From NCBI GenBank assembly GCA_028712075.1, contig JAQTQX010000002.1, forward strand, positions 62,001 to 126,000: a stretch of DNA of 64,000 bases, read 5' to 3'. Made by a program: the position numbers and the translations under genes. The number at the start of each line of letters is the position of its first letter. Positions within the stretch are counted from its first letter, which is position 1. The notes under the pieces are model-generated. The model had not been told where the DNA came from. It saw only the letters and a list, made by a program, of their open reading frames with translations, and ran no database searches. This document shows, piece after piece, positions 1 through 7,680 of this stretch. This DNA comes from Desulfuromonadaceae bacterium (lineage in GTDB: Bacteria; Desulfobacterota; Desulfuromonadia; Geobacterales; Pseudopelobacteraceae).

Positions 1-76
1 CAATTACTCCAGCCACGAAAACAACGGGCCAGATCAAATATTTTTTCCTGCCTGCCAATCTATTCAAGAGATCCAT
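1..76 (-). CDS. Membrane fusion protein of an efflux pump (N-terminus only)
   Basis: An ATG at 74-76 on the minus strand, preceded by an AAAGGAG ribosome site, opens a frame that runs out of the window. The 25 visible residues start MDLLNRLAGRKKYLIWPVVF, a short basic N-terminus followed by a hydrophobic membrane anchor. That is how HlyD/AcrA-type periplasmic adaptor proteins begin. The gene follows the TolC-like gene by about 25 bases on the same strand, the usual order in Geobacter-type TetR-TolC-MFP-RND operons. The identity rests mainly on context because almost the whole protein lies outside the window. Confidence 0.55.
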   Translation of the reverse strand, partial: MDLLNRLAGRKKYLIWPVVFVAGVI

Positions 77-100
77 ACAGCGCTCCTTTACCGGTAATTA

Positions 101-1360
101 TCATTGTTTGCCCACAGCCCTGTCGAGTCGTGCCAGTGCGGTGTAATAATCAAACTTTGCCTGAATGTTTGCTGTCTGGGCATCAAGCGTTTGGGACTGT
201 GCATCGGTGACTTCGATGATACTGCCGACCCCTTCCTGATAGCGCCCTTCCGCCAGCGATTTGCTTTCGTTTGCTGCATCAACTTCTTTCTGTGTTGAAA
301 CCATGCGGGCAGCGGCATCGTTTCCGCCAAACCAGGCAGATTCAACTTCTTTGATGATCTGAAGTTTGAGGTTATTCTGCCTGGCCTCGATGGAGTTCAT
401 AGCAGCAGTAGCCTCGCGCACCTGCTCAACGGAAGAGAAACCGGAAAAGAGCGGTACGGTCAGGTTCAGACCGACCCCCCAGACATTTCCGGTGGGTGGA
501 AAGTCACGATCAGCATAGCCGATGCTTGCGACACCGGAGAGAATCGGCAAATAGCTGCTTTTGGCTGACGTGAGATTACCGGATGCAGCTGACTTCAAGG
601 CGGCAAATTGCTGCAGTTCGGCGCGGTTGAGCAGGGCGTCCTGTTGCGACGAGTTCCGCTCCGGCAATGACAGTAAAACGGAGGACGTTGCAACCGGGGA
701 ATGTTCTCCCAGGGAGGCGATCCCCATGGCATTGGCAAGTTCTACCCGGGCAATCTCCCGATTGCTTTCCGCACGGATCAGATTCGTTTTAGCAGCAAAA
801 TAGTTAGCCTCGGCCCTGGCAACGTCCACCCTGGCCCTGATCCCCTGAGTGAAAAATTCCTGCGCCTGACGGAAAACGTCTTCCCGAGCCTTGACGTTTT
901 CTCTGACGGCCTGGACCTGTTTTTCAAGCGCAAGAACGAGATAGAAAGCAACCCTGACACGTAACGTCAAATCCTGTCGGGTCACGGCAAGGGCATTGTC
1001 TGCTGCTTCGCGGTTGCCACGGGCTGCTTCGACCGCACCGGAAGTGCGACCAAAATCATAGATGGTCTGTTTCAGATACAGTGACGCGGTGTTGGTTTCA
1101 GAAATCTTTATGGTTTCCTGGGCCGGAAAGTAACTCTGGCCTCTGATCCAGTCAGCAGAAAGGCTTATCTGAGGATAGTAATTTGCCAGAGCCTGGCCGG
1201 TTTTAGCTTCAGCACCGTTAAGATTTTCTCTGGCTTCGATTACCTGGGGGTGGTTTTTCAGGGCTGTACCCAGCGCCTCGTCCAGCGTCAGGTCGGCTGC
1301 AGCATAAAGCGGCTGAGTCGAAGTCAGGAGAGCCAACAGCACAAACACAAATCGTTTCAT
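101..1360 (-). CDS. TolC-family outer membrane efflux protein
   Basis: A 419-residue protein with a Sec signal peptide (residues 1-20, cleavage after PLYA). Two outer-membrane-efflux repeats follow, with long Ala/Gln/Asn-rich helices of the TolC coiled-coil barrel; the typical start of the mature part is DLTLDEALGTALKNHPQVIE. Members form the trimeric outer membrane duct of tripartite RND or ABC pumps. Length matches the family (about 400-480). It lies between a TetR regulator and a membrane fusion protein on the same strand, so it should be the second gene of a regulated efflux operon. The substrate cannot be read from the sequence. A perfect inverted repeat sits 28-50 bases upstream of its ATG. 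Confidence 0.93.
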   Translation of the reverse strand: MKRFVFVLLALLTSTQPLYAAADLTLDEALGTALKNHPQVIEARENLNGAEAKTGQALANYYPQISLSADWIRGQSYFPAQETIKISETNTASLYLKQTIYDFGRTSGAVEAARGNREAADNALAVTRQDLTLRVRVAFYLVLALEKQVQAVRENVKAREDVFRQAQEFFTQGIRARVDVARAEANYFAAKTNLIRAESNREIARVELANAMGIASLGEHSPVATSSVLLSLPERNSSQQDALLNRAELQQFAALKSAASGNLTSAKSSYLPILSGVASIGYADRDFPPTGNVWGVGLNLTVPLFSGFSSVEQVREATAAMNSIEARQNNLKLQIIKEVESAWFGGNDAAARMVSTQKEVDAANESKSLAEGRYQEGVGSIIEVTDAQSQTLDAQTANIQAKFDYYTALARLDRAVGKQ

Positions 1361-1386
1361 AAGGTTCCCAATGTCATGCTGGAAAT

Positions 1387-1411
1387 TGAATATAATGTAA
1401 ATTTATATTCA
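1387..1411. promoter_or_regulatory. Candidate TetR operator before tolC-like gene
   Basis: Perfect inverted repeat TGAATATAA-N7-TTATATTCA in the gap between the TetR gene and the tolC-like start. Its right arm continues as TATTCACATA, which also occurs in the repeat upstream of the TetR gene. The shared half-site supports one regulator binding both places. No footprint data; inferred. Confidence 0.55.
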
Positions 1412-1429
1412 CATACGGTGCAAAAAAAA

Positions 1430-2020
1430 TCAACGAACGAGGATCAAGAAATTTTGCCAGAGTTTTTCCGCTTCCGGCCGTATTTCGAAGGATGCGTTAC
1501 TTATAGTCCAGCGCAACGCGGTAAACTGGATCATGCCAAGGAGTGTTAAGGCCGTTTCCCGAGGAGACAAGCCGGGTTTCAAATCACCTTCCGCTATACC
1601 TGCGGCAATGACACCTGTTATAGTTTCGATATAATTACCAATACGCTGTGCGAGGGTATCAGCAAGATTCCTCTGCCCCAGATGGATATCATCGGAGAAT
1701 ACGAAGCGTGGAATTCCTGGATGTTCTATGATAAGAGCGACATGGGAAAAATAGATTGTCTCCAGTTTTTCAAGTGGTTTCCGGCTCCCTCCGGCGATGG
1801 CGGAGGCATTACTCATGACCGAACTTCCGATGAATTCTGCAACAGCGGAATAGATGTCGTCTTTCCCGCTGAAATGTCGGTAAATATTAGCCTCGCTCAT
1901 TCCTGCTGATGCTGCTATTGCAGCGATGGTAAGAGCGCGAACGCCATTTTTACCTACTACCTCAAGGGCCGCTTGGATAATTTCTTCTTTACGAACGCGT
2001 GTGCTTTTCTTTTCTAGCAT
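1430..2020 (-). CDS. TetR/AcrR-family transcriptional regulator
   Basis: A 196-residue protein with the N-terminal TetR helix-turn-helix (roughly residues 10-57; core ALTIAAIAASAGMSEANIYR and HFSGKDDIY) and a helical ligand-binding C-terminus. It is the first gene of the efflux operon (TetR, TolC, membrane fusion protein), so it most likely represses its own operon and is released by a pump substrate. Two dyad sequences with a common half-site, one upstream of this gene and one between it and tolC, fit that model. The ligand is not predictable. The start at 2018-2020 gives a normal TetR N-terminus (MLEKKSTRVRKEEIIQAALE). Confidence 0.92.
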   Translation of the reverse strand: MLEKKSTRVRKEEIIQAALEVVGKNGVRALTIAAIAASAGMSEANIYRHFSGKDDIYSAVAEFIGSSVMSNASAIAGGSRKPLEKLETIYFSHVALIIEHPGIPRFVFSDDIHLGQRNLADTLAQRIGNYIETITGVIAAGIAEGDLKPGLSPRETALTLLGMIQFTALRWTISNASFEIRPEAEKLWQNFLILVR

Positions 2021-2029
2021 AGGTACCTC

Positions 2030-2049
2030 ATGTGATTATCTATTCACAT
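2030..2049. promoter_or_regulatory. Candidate TetR autoregulatory operator
   Basis: Inverted repeat ATGTGA-N8-TCACAT, 10 bases upstream of the TetR start codon. Its right half TATTCACATA is identical to the right half of the repeat in front of the tolC-like gene. Sequence observation; the regulator assignment is inferred from context. Confidence 0.5.
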
Positions 2050-2188
2050 AATATGCTGGTTTTTACATATATGCAAGCAGATTGAGCAAACGAATATAAT
2101 CAGATTAAATGCCGGCCTATTAACCAGACTACGATGTTAGAATATGAAACCGCTCCTTTTCCAAATCAGCCGTGTGGAGCACAACGAT

Positions 2189-2359
2189 TCAGCAGTCCGT
2201 TGACCGATCATTTACTCCGCTGGTTTGCTGCAGCTTGCCTTTAGTGATCTCACACTTCAGTCTCTTTTTGCGCAAGGCAGCACGCGTGCCGAAGAACCCG
2301 CCGGCAGCTGTCAATACCCAGATAGTTGCTGTAACCGCTATTTCGCTCGTGGTGATCAT
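2189..2359 (-). CDS. Small single-span membrane protein, 56 aa
   Basis: A short frame starting MITTSEIAVTATIWVLTAAG with a GGAG ribosome site seven bases upstream. One hydrophobic segment (residues 7-25) is followed by a strongly basic stretch (TRAALRKKRLK), predicting an N-out single-pass inner membrane protein with a short cytoplasmic tail. It starts 22 bases after the hemerythrin gene ends, on the same strand, and may be the last cistron of that cluster. I recognise no family. The good ribosome site and membrane pattern argue that it is a real gene. Confidence 0.5.
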   Translation of the reverse strand: MITTSEIAVTATIWVLTAAGGFFGTRAALRKKRLKCEITKGKLQQTSGVNDRSTDC

Positions 2360-2381
2360 ATTTTATTCTCCGAATTCAAGA

Positions 2382-2930
2382 CTATTCCTGCTCGTACTGC
2401 ACAATAATGGCCTGATAATGACTTTCAAACCCGGGCGATACATGGGCTTCTGCGGCTTGATATTCCTGCAGGATGCCGGTACGCATAGTTTCGGGAATCA
2501 CCCGTTCTGCTAACGGGTAGAGAATTTCGTCTTCCTTACTTATATGATCACGCAGCAGAGCAGCATACCCTAGGGCATTATCTGCAATTGCCTGATAAGT
2601 GTCTGTAAGACCCGCCTGTGCCTCATGGACAGCTGCTTCCATTGCGCGGACAAAGTTCCTGCCCTGATCATGTTCCATCAGCATGGCGGCTACCGGACTG
2701 TTTTCCTTCGGCATACCGTTGTCAACCAATGCTTTGAAAAGGACATCTTCTTCCTTGGCATGGTGAAAACGGTCAGCATACTGACGGATGAAGTCGATGC
2801 CATCAAGATAGAATTGCCAGTTGAGATAATTCCCTTCAGCCGTTTGAGGGGCATTTTTTTCAAGCAATGCAATCATGCTCAGAATTAGGCGATGCTCTTC
2901 CACCAAGGCCTTGGTGATGTCTACTTTCAT
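2382..2930 (-). CDS. Hemerythrin-domain protein
   Basis: A 182-residue all-helical protein with a hemerythrin HHE pattern: candidate di-iron ligands are H13, H56/H57 with E60/E61 (DRFHHAKEEDVLF), H87 (MEHDQGR), H129 and E133 (RDHISKEDEILYP). Such proteins bind O2 or NO at a non-heme di-iron centre and are common in NO and oxygen defence. The ATG at 2928-2930 overlaps the stop of the upstream gene by one base (TGATG) and has a GGAGGAA ribosome site, so it is preferred to starts further upstream. It ends a three-gene unit with a DUF1858 protein and a ferredoxin-like protein, under a candidate FNR/Dnr box at 3668. Confidence 0.88.
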   Translation of the reverse strand: MKVDITKALVEEHRLILSMIALLEKNAPQTAEGNYLNWQFYLDGIDFIRQYADRFHHAKEEDVLFKALVDNGMPKENSPVAAMLMEHDQGRNFVRAMEAAVHEAQAGLTDTYQAIADNALGYAALLRDHISKEDEILYPLAERVIPETMRTGILQEYQAAEAHVSPGFESHYQAIIVQYEQE

Positions 2931-3385
2931 CAGTTCCTCCTGGCACCGTCGATACCGACAATCACTGTCTCCAGCGGGATATCCCGGCCACTTTTCTGAA
3001 TCGCTTCTTTTACCATAATGTCCAGCCCTCGGCAGCAAGGCACTTCCATGATTGCCACGGTGACATGGGGCGTATCATTGGTTGAAAAAATTGTGGCCAG
3101 TTTATCTACATACGCGCCCGTATCATCCAGCTTCGGGCAGGCGATTGCCAGTGCTTTGCCCTTCAGCAGATCCTGATGCATGCTCCCCATGGCAAAAGCC
3201 ACGCAGTCGGCACAGACCAGGATTTCCGCGTTCTTGAAGTACGGTGCGGTCGGCGGTACCAGATGGAGTTGTACCGGCCACTGCCTGAGTTCAGAGACGG
3301 CCCTGGTGTTATTTGTTTCGTCTGTTACCGGTCTTTCGATTATCTTTGCCATGCTGCCGGAGCAGCCACATCCCAGATTTCCCAT
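2930..3385 (-). CDS. Ferredoxin-family C-terminal domain protein without the ferredoxin module
   Basis: A 151-residue protein. From about residue 34 (ELRQWPVQLHLVPPTAPYF) it resembles the C-terminal half of a family of anaerobe 4Fe-4S ferredoxins that normally carry two CxxCxxCxxxC clusters at the N-terminus. Here that module is absent and replaced by a short GCGCSG leader. Remaining cysteines are C6, C8, C58, C61 (CADC), C83 and C117-C118, enough to bind an iron-sulfur cluster or form disulfides. It sits between a DUF1858 protein and a hemerythrin, with a one-base overlap to the latter. Function unknown; the context suggests nitrosative or oxygen stress. The domain resemblance is recalled from family knowledge. 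Confidence 0.7.
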   Translation of the reverse strand: MGNLGCGCSGSMAKIIERPVTDETNNTRAVSELRQWPVQLHLVPPTAPYFKNAEILVCADCVAFAMGSMHQDLLKGKALAIACPKLDDTGAYVDKLATIFSTNDTPHVTVAIMEVPCCRGLDIMVKEAIQKSGRDIPLETVIVGIDGARRN

Positions 3386-3388
3386 GAG

Positions 3389-3610
3389 TTATTCTCCTTT
3401 TTTCGCTAAATGCTCGTTGATTTCCTGCTCAATTTTCGCTTCGTCTTCCTTGGATAAGCCGTGAATCGACACCACATCCTTCAGCAGACAGATCCCCACC
3501 TTGCAGGTGGTGCAGCCAATCTCGTAACGAGCGAGTATCTCTCCGATCTCCGGGTAGGTCTGCATCACATCCTGTATCGCTTTATCACCAAGTTCGTTAT
3601 TGAAATTCAT
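3389..3610 (-). CDS. DUF1858 / ScdA-N-like small protein
   Basis: A 73-residue protein of the DUF1858 type, with the fold also seen at the N-terminus of RIC/ScdA: helix, DVMQTYPEIGEILARYEIGCTTC pattern, then helices. Cysteines C33, C36 and C41 are candidates for metal or cluster binding. DUF1858 domains often accompany hemerythrins and Hcp in anaerobes. It is the first gene of the three-gene unit ending with hemerythrin; a GGAGG ribosome site precedes the ATG, and a TTGAT-N4-GTCAA box lies about 58 bases upstream. The exact role is unknown. Confidence 0.82.
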   Translation of the reverse strand: MNFNNELGDKAIQDVMQTYPEIGEILARYEIGCTTCKVGICLLKDVVSIHGLSKEDEAKIEQEINEHLAKKGE

Positions 3611-3667
3611 TGAACACCTCCTCGCTCTGTTATGAATCCAGCTTAGTGAAATAATTGGTAGATTAGT

Positions 3668-3681
3668 TTGATGTGGGTCAA
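3668..3681. promoter_or_regulatory. FNR/Dnr-type box before the DUF1858-hemerythrin operon
   Basis: TTGAT-GTGG-GTCAA, close to the CRP/FNR-family consensus TTGAY-N4-RTCAA. On the minus strand a -10-like TAAGCT lies exactly 22 bases downstream, the spacing expected for an activator centred at -41.5. Regulator identity (FNR, Dnr or similar) is inferred. Confidence 0.65.
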
Positions 3682-3827
3682 CAAAGTGATTTCATTTTCG
3701 GAGGGAGAACTGCAATCGTGACGGGAGAAGAACGTGGTTATGAGGATTTCACCACGTAAGGCAACAGAGTGAGGTACGGGTCCATATGCTGTGATTATCC
3801 ACAAGACTCTGAGATAGCGCTTATGAA

Positions 3828-4520
3828 CTACTGAGGATGTAATCTAAGGATATTGGCAACCTCCTGCTGCATGTTTTTCGTGTCGATCTTTGTCCACGAC
3901 AAGAGTGAGCCCCAAGTCTTGGTTCCGGCCTTTACTTCAAGATAGAGCTGCTTGGCCGACTGTTTCGTCTTGGTGGCAATAACGGTGGCGATAATCAATT
4001 CCTGATTGTTGGCACCCGCTTTACGCATGTCGGCCACATCCCTCTCACCCAGCAATCGGTCCTTGAGGAAAAGCTCATCAACCACCGCTTCTGATAAGCG
4101 GTCAGACGGTACATTTGCATTGAGGGCATTTGAAAATCGCGCTCCCAAAGATTTCAACGGAAGATTCAGTGGCACGAGGACATTCTTCCATGAATCACTC
4201 TTCGATTTGGCCAAGAGCAGGCTGTCCGGTATCTTGCCGGCTTTAGAGGCGACCCAATAGGCAACCCAAAGATCGTCAGGGGAAGTGCCTTGCTGCTTTT
4301 TCATCACGATACTCTTCTTATCCGTATTAAAGACAATGGCAAAGAAGGAGTTTTGCGTAGTGGCCAGAAAATACGGGTCGGCAGCTGCTGGATGCGCGGT
4401 ATCGTAAGACCGGTCGGTAAAGCAATGACACGTAATGGCGGGTATGGCGTATGCCGACAGCGGAAAAAGGAACCACAGGGAAAGACAGAGAAGTATTTTG
4501 GTGCCGGTAACGAGACGCAT
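3828..4520 (-). CDS. Secreted protein of unknown function, 230 aa
   Basis: Starting at the ATG at 4518-4520, the protein opens MRLVTGTKILLCLSLWFLFP and continues with SAYA, a clear Sec signal peptide cleaved before IPAIT. The mature part begins with a short Cys/His patch (ITCHCFTDRSYD), then is mostly soluble and lysine-rich without recognised motifs. It lies alone between the DUF1858 promoter region and the HPP-like pseudogene. An upstream in-frame start (4568) would place residues before the signal peptide and overlap the HPP gene, so the internal start is preferred. I do not recognise the family. Confidence 0.6.
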   Translation of the reverse strand: MRLVTGTKILLCLSLWFLFPLSAYAIPAITCHCFTDRSYDTAHPAAADPYFLATTQNSFFAIVFNTDKKSIVMKKQQGTSPDDLWVAYWVASKAGKIPDSLLLAKSKSDSWKNVLVPLNLPLKSLGARFSNALNANVPSDRLSEAVVDELFLKDRLLGERDVADMRKAGANNQELIIATVIATKTKQSAKQLYLEVKAGTKTWGSLLSWTKIDTKNMQQEVANILRLHPQ

Positions 4521-4527
4521 AAGAGAC

Positions 4528-5102
4528 CTATAGCCAGTGTTTGGGATAAGAACGGTGGTACACCACATTATTCGTAAAGATTGCCGTAACCAGGAGAATC
4601 AAGGCGCCTGCCAACACCGGCAACAGGATGAATCCCGGGCCAACCGCCGCTTGAACTCCGATCAGGGCGGTAGCCCCTCCCGGTGGATGGGTTGTATGAG
4701 TCAGGTTCATCACAAAAATTGATAGCCCAACTCCAAGAGCCATGCAAATGTAGTAGACCCGAAGAGGGCAACGACAATTACTGCTACAATGGCGGAGACG
4801 AGATACCCACCAACCAGATTACGTGGTTGGGACAGCGACGAGTCGGTAGCTCCAAAAAGTAGAACCGCCGAAGCTCCAAACGACCCGATCAGCAAGGGAT
4901 GACCGACCAACTTTGTTATCTCGCAAATTGCCAGGATTCCAAGAGTGGAACTCAGGAAACTCCAGAGTGCATAGTGTAGGGACATTTTTGGGCGTGGGCC
5001 CCACATGGGAGCCTTGCAGCGCATTGCAATTCCGGTGATTCTTCTTATCGGCACGAGCCTCTCCAGAGTTTTTACTTTATTCTTGATGAACACTCCCTTC
5101 AC
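4528..5102 (-). pseudogene. HPP-family membrane protein, frameshifted
   Basis: Two overlapping frames together make one HPP-family integral membrane protein. The upstream frame (GTG at 5102) carries the first helices and the motif GSFGASAVLLFGATDSSLSQ; it leaves frame near 4741-4757. The second frame continues with MALGVGLSIFVMNLTHTTHP, PGGATALIGV and ends VVYHRSYPKHWL, the usual C-terminus. HPP proteins include nitrite transporters of chloroplasts and cyanobacteria, which would suit this nitrate-respiring region. A single-base indel in CTACTACATTTGC would restore one frame. It may be a true pseudogene or a sequencing error. Confidence 0.75.
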
Positions 5103-5178
5103 AATATTGGGGCAGGCGCACGAAATGTTTCGGGTTTGCTATCTAATGCTTTGCCGCATTTTATTGCGTCCTTCAATC

Positions 5179-6189
5179 TCAATGACTCAGGCTCTGAACA
5201 AGAGGGATGAGCCGTTGATAGTCGGAATAACTCAGCGAGCTCTGCCAGTGCCCGCTGACCATCCCAGCACCTGTTCCCGCCATGAACATGAACACAACCA
5301 CAGTAGGGAAAACCCACACCGGCAGCGGTCGCTTCCAGAAGACCGGCTGCATGGCGAGGACATTTCTCTCCGGGCAATGTGCCACACAGGTGAGGCACCC
5401 GGTGCACTCAGGCGAAGAAACTGCTGTGGAGGAATGCACTACAAGGCCAGAAGGACATATGGCGGAACAGCGTTGACATCCAGTACAACGAGTCGAGTCC
5501 CTTCGGATTTTGAAGGGACTGACGATACTTGCAAGTCCAAGTAATGCACCATAAGGGCAGAGATACCTACACCAGAACATTTTGTAAAAAAGTGAAAATA
5601 AGGTCAGGATTGCCAGCACCACCATGGTGGTTAAGGACATGCTCGTGAAGAAATGGAGCATTTTGACGTCGCTAACTGCCCAGTATGGAGCATCCAAAAA
5701 TCCGCCAAGCGCTTCGACTGACATGTCCACCAGGATAAATTTCACAAACATCAGCAATAGCAGATATTTGATACTCCGCAATCCATAGTCAAGCCATCTC
5801 CATATTCGATAATTCCGGCCAGCTAACTTCCGGCCAATTTTGAATGCTCCTTCCGAAAGAGTGCCGACCGGGCAAAGCCATGAGCAAAATGATTTCTTGG
5901 CAAGCAGACTCATGAGCAAAATTGTCACGAATATTACCAGTGCAGCTGGATGTACCGGATGTATTTCACCTGAAACCAGCCAGTACTTCAGACTTGTTAG
6001 AGCTCCGATTGGCAGAAAGCCTTCCACACCCGGAGGGCGGGAAACCAGCGGAACGACTGCGCCACGTTCAACAGAATTGACAAACATGCCGAAGCGGATG
6101 CCGATCCCGATCACCCACAACATAAAGCACCACTGCACAACAGTCCGTATGGTACTGGCAGATTTTGTAGAAATCCCATTTAGGTACAT
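5179..6189 (-). CDS. NapH-like membrane-bound 4Fe-4S protein
   Basis: A 336-residue membrane protein with about five transmembrane helices. It has the two NapH/NosR-type CxxxCP loops (FCSWLCPVG and CRYLCPYG) and a C-terminal ferredoxin region with two clusters (CTGCQRCSAICPSG and CTGCLTCVAHCPERN), ending in one more helix. Such proteins pass electrons from the quinone pool to periplasmic reductases or maturation systems. It is upstream of, and on the same strand as, the HPP pseudogene, and follows the CcdA/thioredoxin genes, suggesting a redox or maturation role. No catalytic partner is adjacent, so the acceptor is unknown. Confidence 0.85.
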   Translation of the reverse strand: MYLNGISTKSASTIRTVVQWCFMLWVIGIGIRFGMFVNSVERGAVVPLVSRPPGVEGFLPIGALTSLKYWLVSGEIHPVHPAALVIFVTILLMSLLAKKSFCSWLCPVGTLSEGAFKIGRKLAGRNYRIWRWLDYGLRSIKYLLLLMFVKFILVDMSVEALGGFLDAPYWAVSDVKMLHFFTSMSLTTMVVLAILTLFSLFYKMFWCRYLCPYGALLGLASIVSPFKIRRDSTRCTGCQRCSAICPSGLVVHSSTAVSSPECTGCLTCVAHCPERNVLAMQPVFWKRPLPVWVFPTVVVFMFMAGTGAGMVSGHWQSSLSYSDYQRLIPLVQSLSH

Positions 6190-6252
6190 GATTATCCTCT
6201 TCGTATCAGGGGCATTTGCCGAGATACTCTTCTCAATCCTATTTATAAGCGC

Positions 6253-6939
6253 CTAGAATGCCTGCCAGATGAACCAGGCCCCGGCAAGAGAGATTATGAA
6301 ACCACTTATCTTTCTGCTCCAGTTCGAAAAATTGAGCACCCCTCGCGTTTTGGCAAAAGACTCCACAAAACCGGTAAACGTCCCGGCAACGAGCATGAGC
6401 AGACAATGGCCGACAGCATAGCTGAACATCAGCATGATGCCGTAGAGAACCTGACCCTTGCCGGTGACGATGGTCAGTAACACAACCATTACCGGTGTGG
6501 CGCAGGGCGAAGATACAAGGCCAAAGAACAGACCAAGCATGAACGCTCCAATTATACCGCCCTGCCTTGGCTTGAAATCGCGCTTGATCGGTAGACGAAT
6601 TTCATACAATCCCATCAACTGACCACCCATTACCAGTGCCACGGTACCGGCAATCGCATACCACCAAACACCGACCACCCCGAAAACCGTGCCGAGCAAT
6701 CCGGCTGCAGCGCCAAAGGCTGTGAAGGTGAGAGACAATCCAACTATGAACATCAGGGAATAGCGGAACGCCTTCCAGCGGTCACCATCGCTATAACCGC
6801 CGACGAATCCGACCACCAGTGGGATTGTGCTGAGTACACAGGGCGAAGCTGAAGAAATAACCCCTGCCAGAAATACTGCGCCGAAGGCCAGCAGCGGGTA
6901 GGCAGTAATGATCTGCTCAATGTTATCGATGAATGTCAC
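6253..6939 (-). CDS. CcdA/DsbD-type thiol-disulfide transmembrane protein
   Basis: A 228-residue six-helix membrane protein of the cytochrome c biogenesis CcdA/DsbD-beta family. The conserved cysteine motifs are present: SSASPCVLSTIPLVVG in the first helix and SSPCATPVM in the fourth. These proteins carry reducing equivalents from cytoplasmic thioredoxin to periplasmic thiol proteins, supporting cytochrome c maturation or oxidative repair. It starts with GTG (6937-6939), overlapping the stop of the upstream thioredoxin by four bases (GTGA), so the two are translationally coupled and likely partners. Confidence 0.9.
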   Translation of the reverse strand: MTFIDNIEQIITAYPLLAFGAVFLAGVISSASPCVLSTIPLVVGFVGGYSDGDRWKAFRYSLMFIVGLSLTFTAFGAAAGLLGTVFGVVGVWWYAIAGTVALVMGGQLMGLYEIRLPIKRDFKPRQGGIIGAFMLGLFFGLVSSPCATPVMVVLLTIVTGKGQVLYGIMLMFSYAVGHCLLMLVAGTFTGFVESFAKTRGVLNFSNWSRKISGFIISLAGAWFIWQAF

Positions 6940-7319
6940 TTGAGCCCTGCCGACTTCAATCCTTTGATGATATCTTCCTTGTCCATAAAACCGGTGTGTC
7001 GTTGTACTTCTTTTCCTTGAGGGTTGATGAATATCTGGGTGGGAAGCATCTGAACGCGGAATTTCTGGGCGGTTGTTTGGTCAGCGCGTACGTCAATGAA
7101 GAGAATATTGGCACGGCCCCGGTACTCATTGGACAGAGATTCCAGGTAGGGTGCCATCTTCTTACATACGGGACAGGTGCGCAGGCCAAAATCAATCAGC
7201 GTCGGTTTGCCGGACGACAGGGCCTGATTGACGGCTGTCGCGGTAGCTGCAGGGAGTTCGGCCATGGCAGTAATTGTAAGCATCACGATTATGGCTAACA
7301 CCGTAAAGGGCAGTCTCAT
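6936..7319 (-). CDS. Periplasmic thioredoxin-family protein
   Basis: A 127-residue protein with a signal peptide or anchor (residues 1-20) and one thioredoxin domain. The active site is CPVC (C49, C52) in DFGLRTCPVCKKMAPYLESL, and the conserved cis-Pro follows in QMLPTQIFI. It probably receives electrons from the CcdA-like protein encoded directly downstream, with which it overlaps. The ATG at 7317-7319 overlaps the stop of the small disulfide protein upstream (ATGA) and leaves a clean signal peptide, so it is chosen over a longer start. Confidence 0.88.
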   Translation of the reverse strand: MRLPFTVLAIIVMLTITAMAELPAATATAVNQALSSGKPTLIDFGLRTCPVCKKMAPYLESLSNEYRGRANILFIDVRADQTTAQKFRVQMLPTQIFINPQGKEVQRHTGFMDKEDIIKGLKSAGLK

Positions 7320-7543
7320 AGCATCCCCTTGATTTCGGCTACTGACAACATTTTGCCCGAACACTTGAGCTGACCGTCGATAACCAGCGCGGGTAGAGTG
7401 GTGACGCCATATTTTAACATTGCGGTTATTTCCACGACCTTCAGCACCTCGCCCTGTTTCCCGCTTTCATCGAGTGCTTTCTTTGTATTCTCGTAAAGTG
7501 TGATGCAATCGGCACAACCGGTGCCTAATACTTGTATTTTCAT
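7316..7543 (-). CDS. Small thioredoxin-like redox-active disulfide protein
   Basis: A 75-residue thioredoxin-fold protein starting MKIQVLGTGCADCITLYENT, with CxxC at C10-C13 and the cis-Pro segment TTLPALVIDG. It matches the short thioredoxin-like proteins of archaea and anaerobes (MJ0307/MTH895-like). No signal peptide, so cytoplasmic. It is first in a three-gene overlapping operon (disulfide protein, periplasmic thioredoxin, CcdA-like carrier), which together could form a thiol relay across the inner membrane. Good AAGGAG-like ribosome site. Confidence 0.88.
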   Translation of the reverse strand: MKIQVLGTGCADCITLYENTKKALDESGKQGEVLKVVEITAMLKYGVTTLPALVIDGQLKCSGKMLSVAEIKGML

Positions 7544-7598
7544 TGTAAAATCTCCTTATCGGTCACGTATCAATAGTCCACGATATGGTACTCGCAGT

Positions 7599-7637
7599 AA
7601 AAAGCTGCCTGACGGGGCGTTGTCCCTGCCAGGCAGC
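7599..7637 (-). terminator. Rho-independent terminator of the DUF6448 gene
   Basis: Perfect 8-bp stem GCTGCCTG / CAGGCAGC with an 18-base loop. On the minus strand it is followed by TTTTT. It lies 43 bases past the stop of the minus-strand gene 7681-8325. Confidence 0.75.
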
Positions 7638-7645
7638 AATCCTGT

Positions 7646-7679
7646 GTTATGAGGTCAAATCTGATACACCTCTCATAAC
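7646..7679. repeat. Second inverted repeat after the DUF6448 gene
   Basis: Perfect 8-bp arms GTTATGAG / CTCATAAC separated by 18 bases, immediately next to the stop codon of the gene at 7681. Same loop length as the adjacent terminator but no T-tract; it could protect the mRNA 3' end or be part of a double terminator. Confidence 0.4.
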
Positions 7680-7680
7680 G

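Noticed and set aside
4735..4760. Programmed frameshift in the HPP gene
   Set aside because: No slippery heptamer or downstream stimulatory structure seen; a plain indel explains it.
7604..7679. Two equal-length hairpins as the beginning of a CRISPR array
   Set aside because: The stems differ in sequence and there are only two; no repeat-spacer pattern anywhere in the window.
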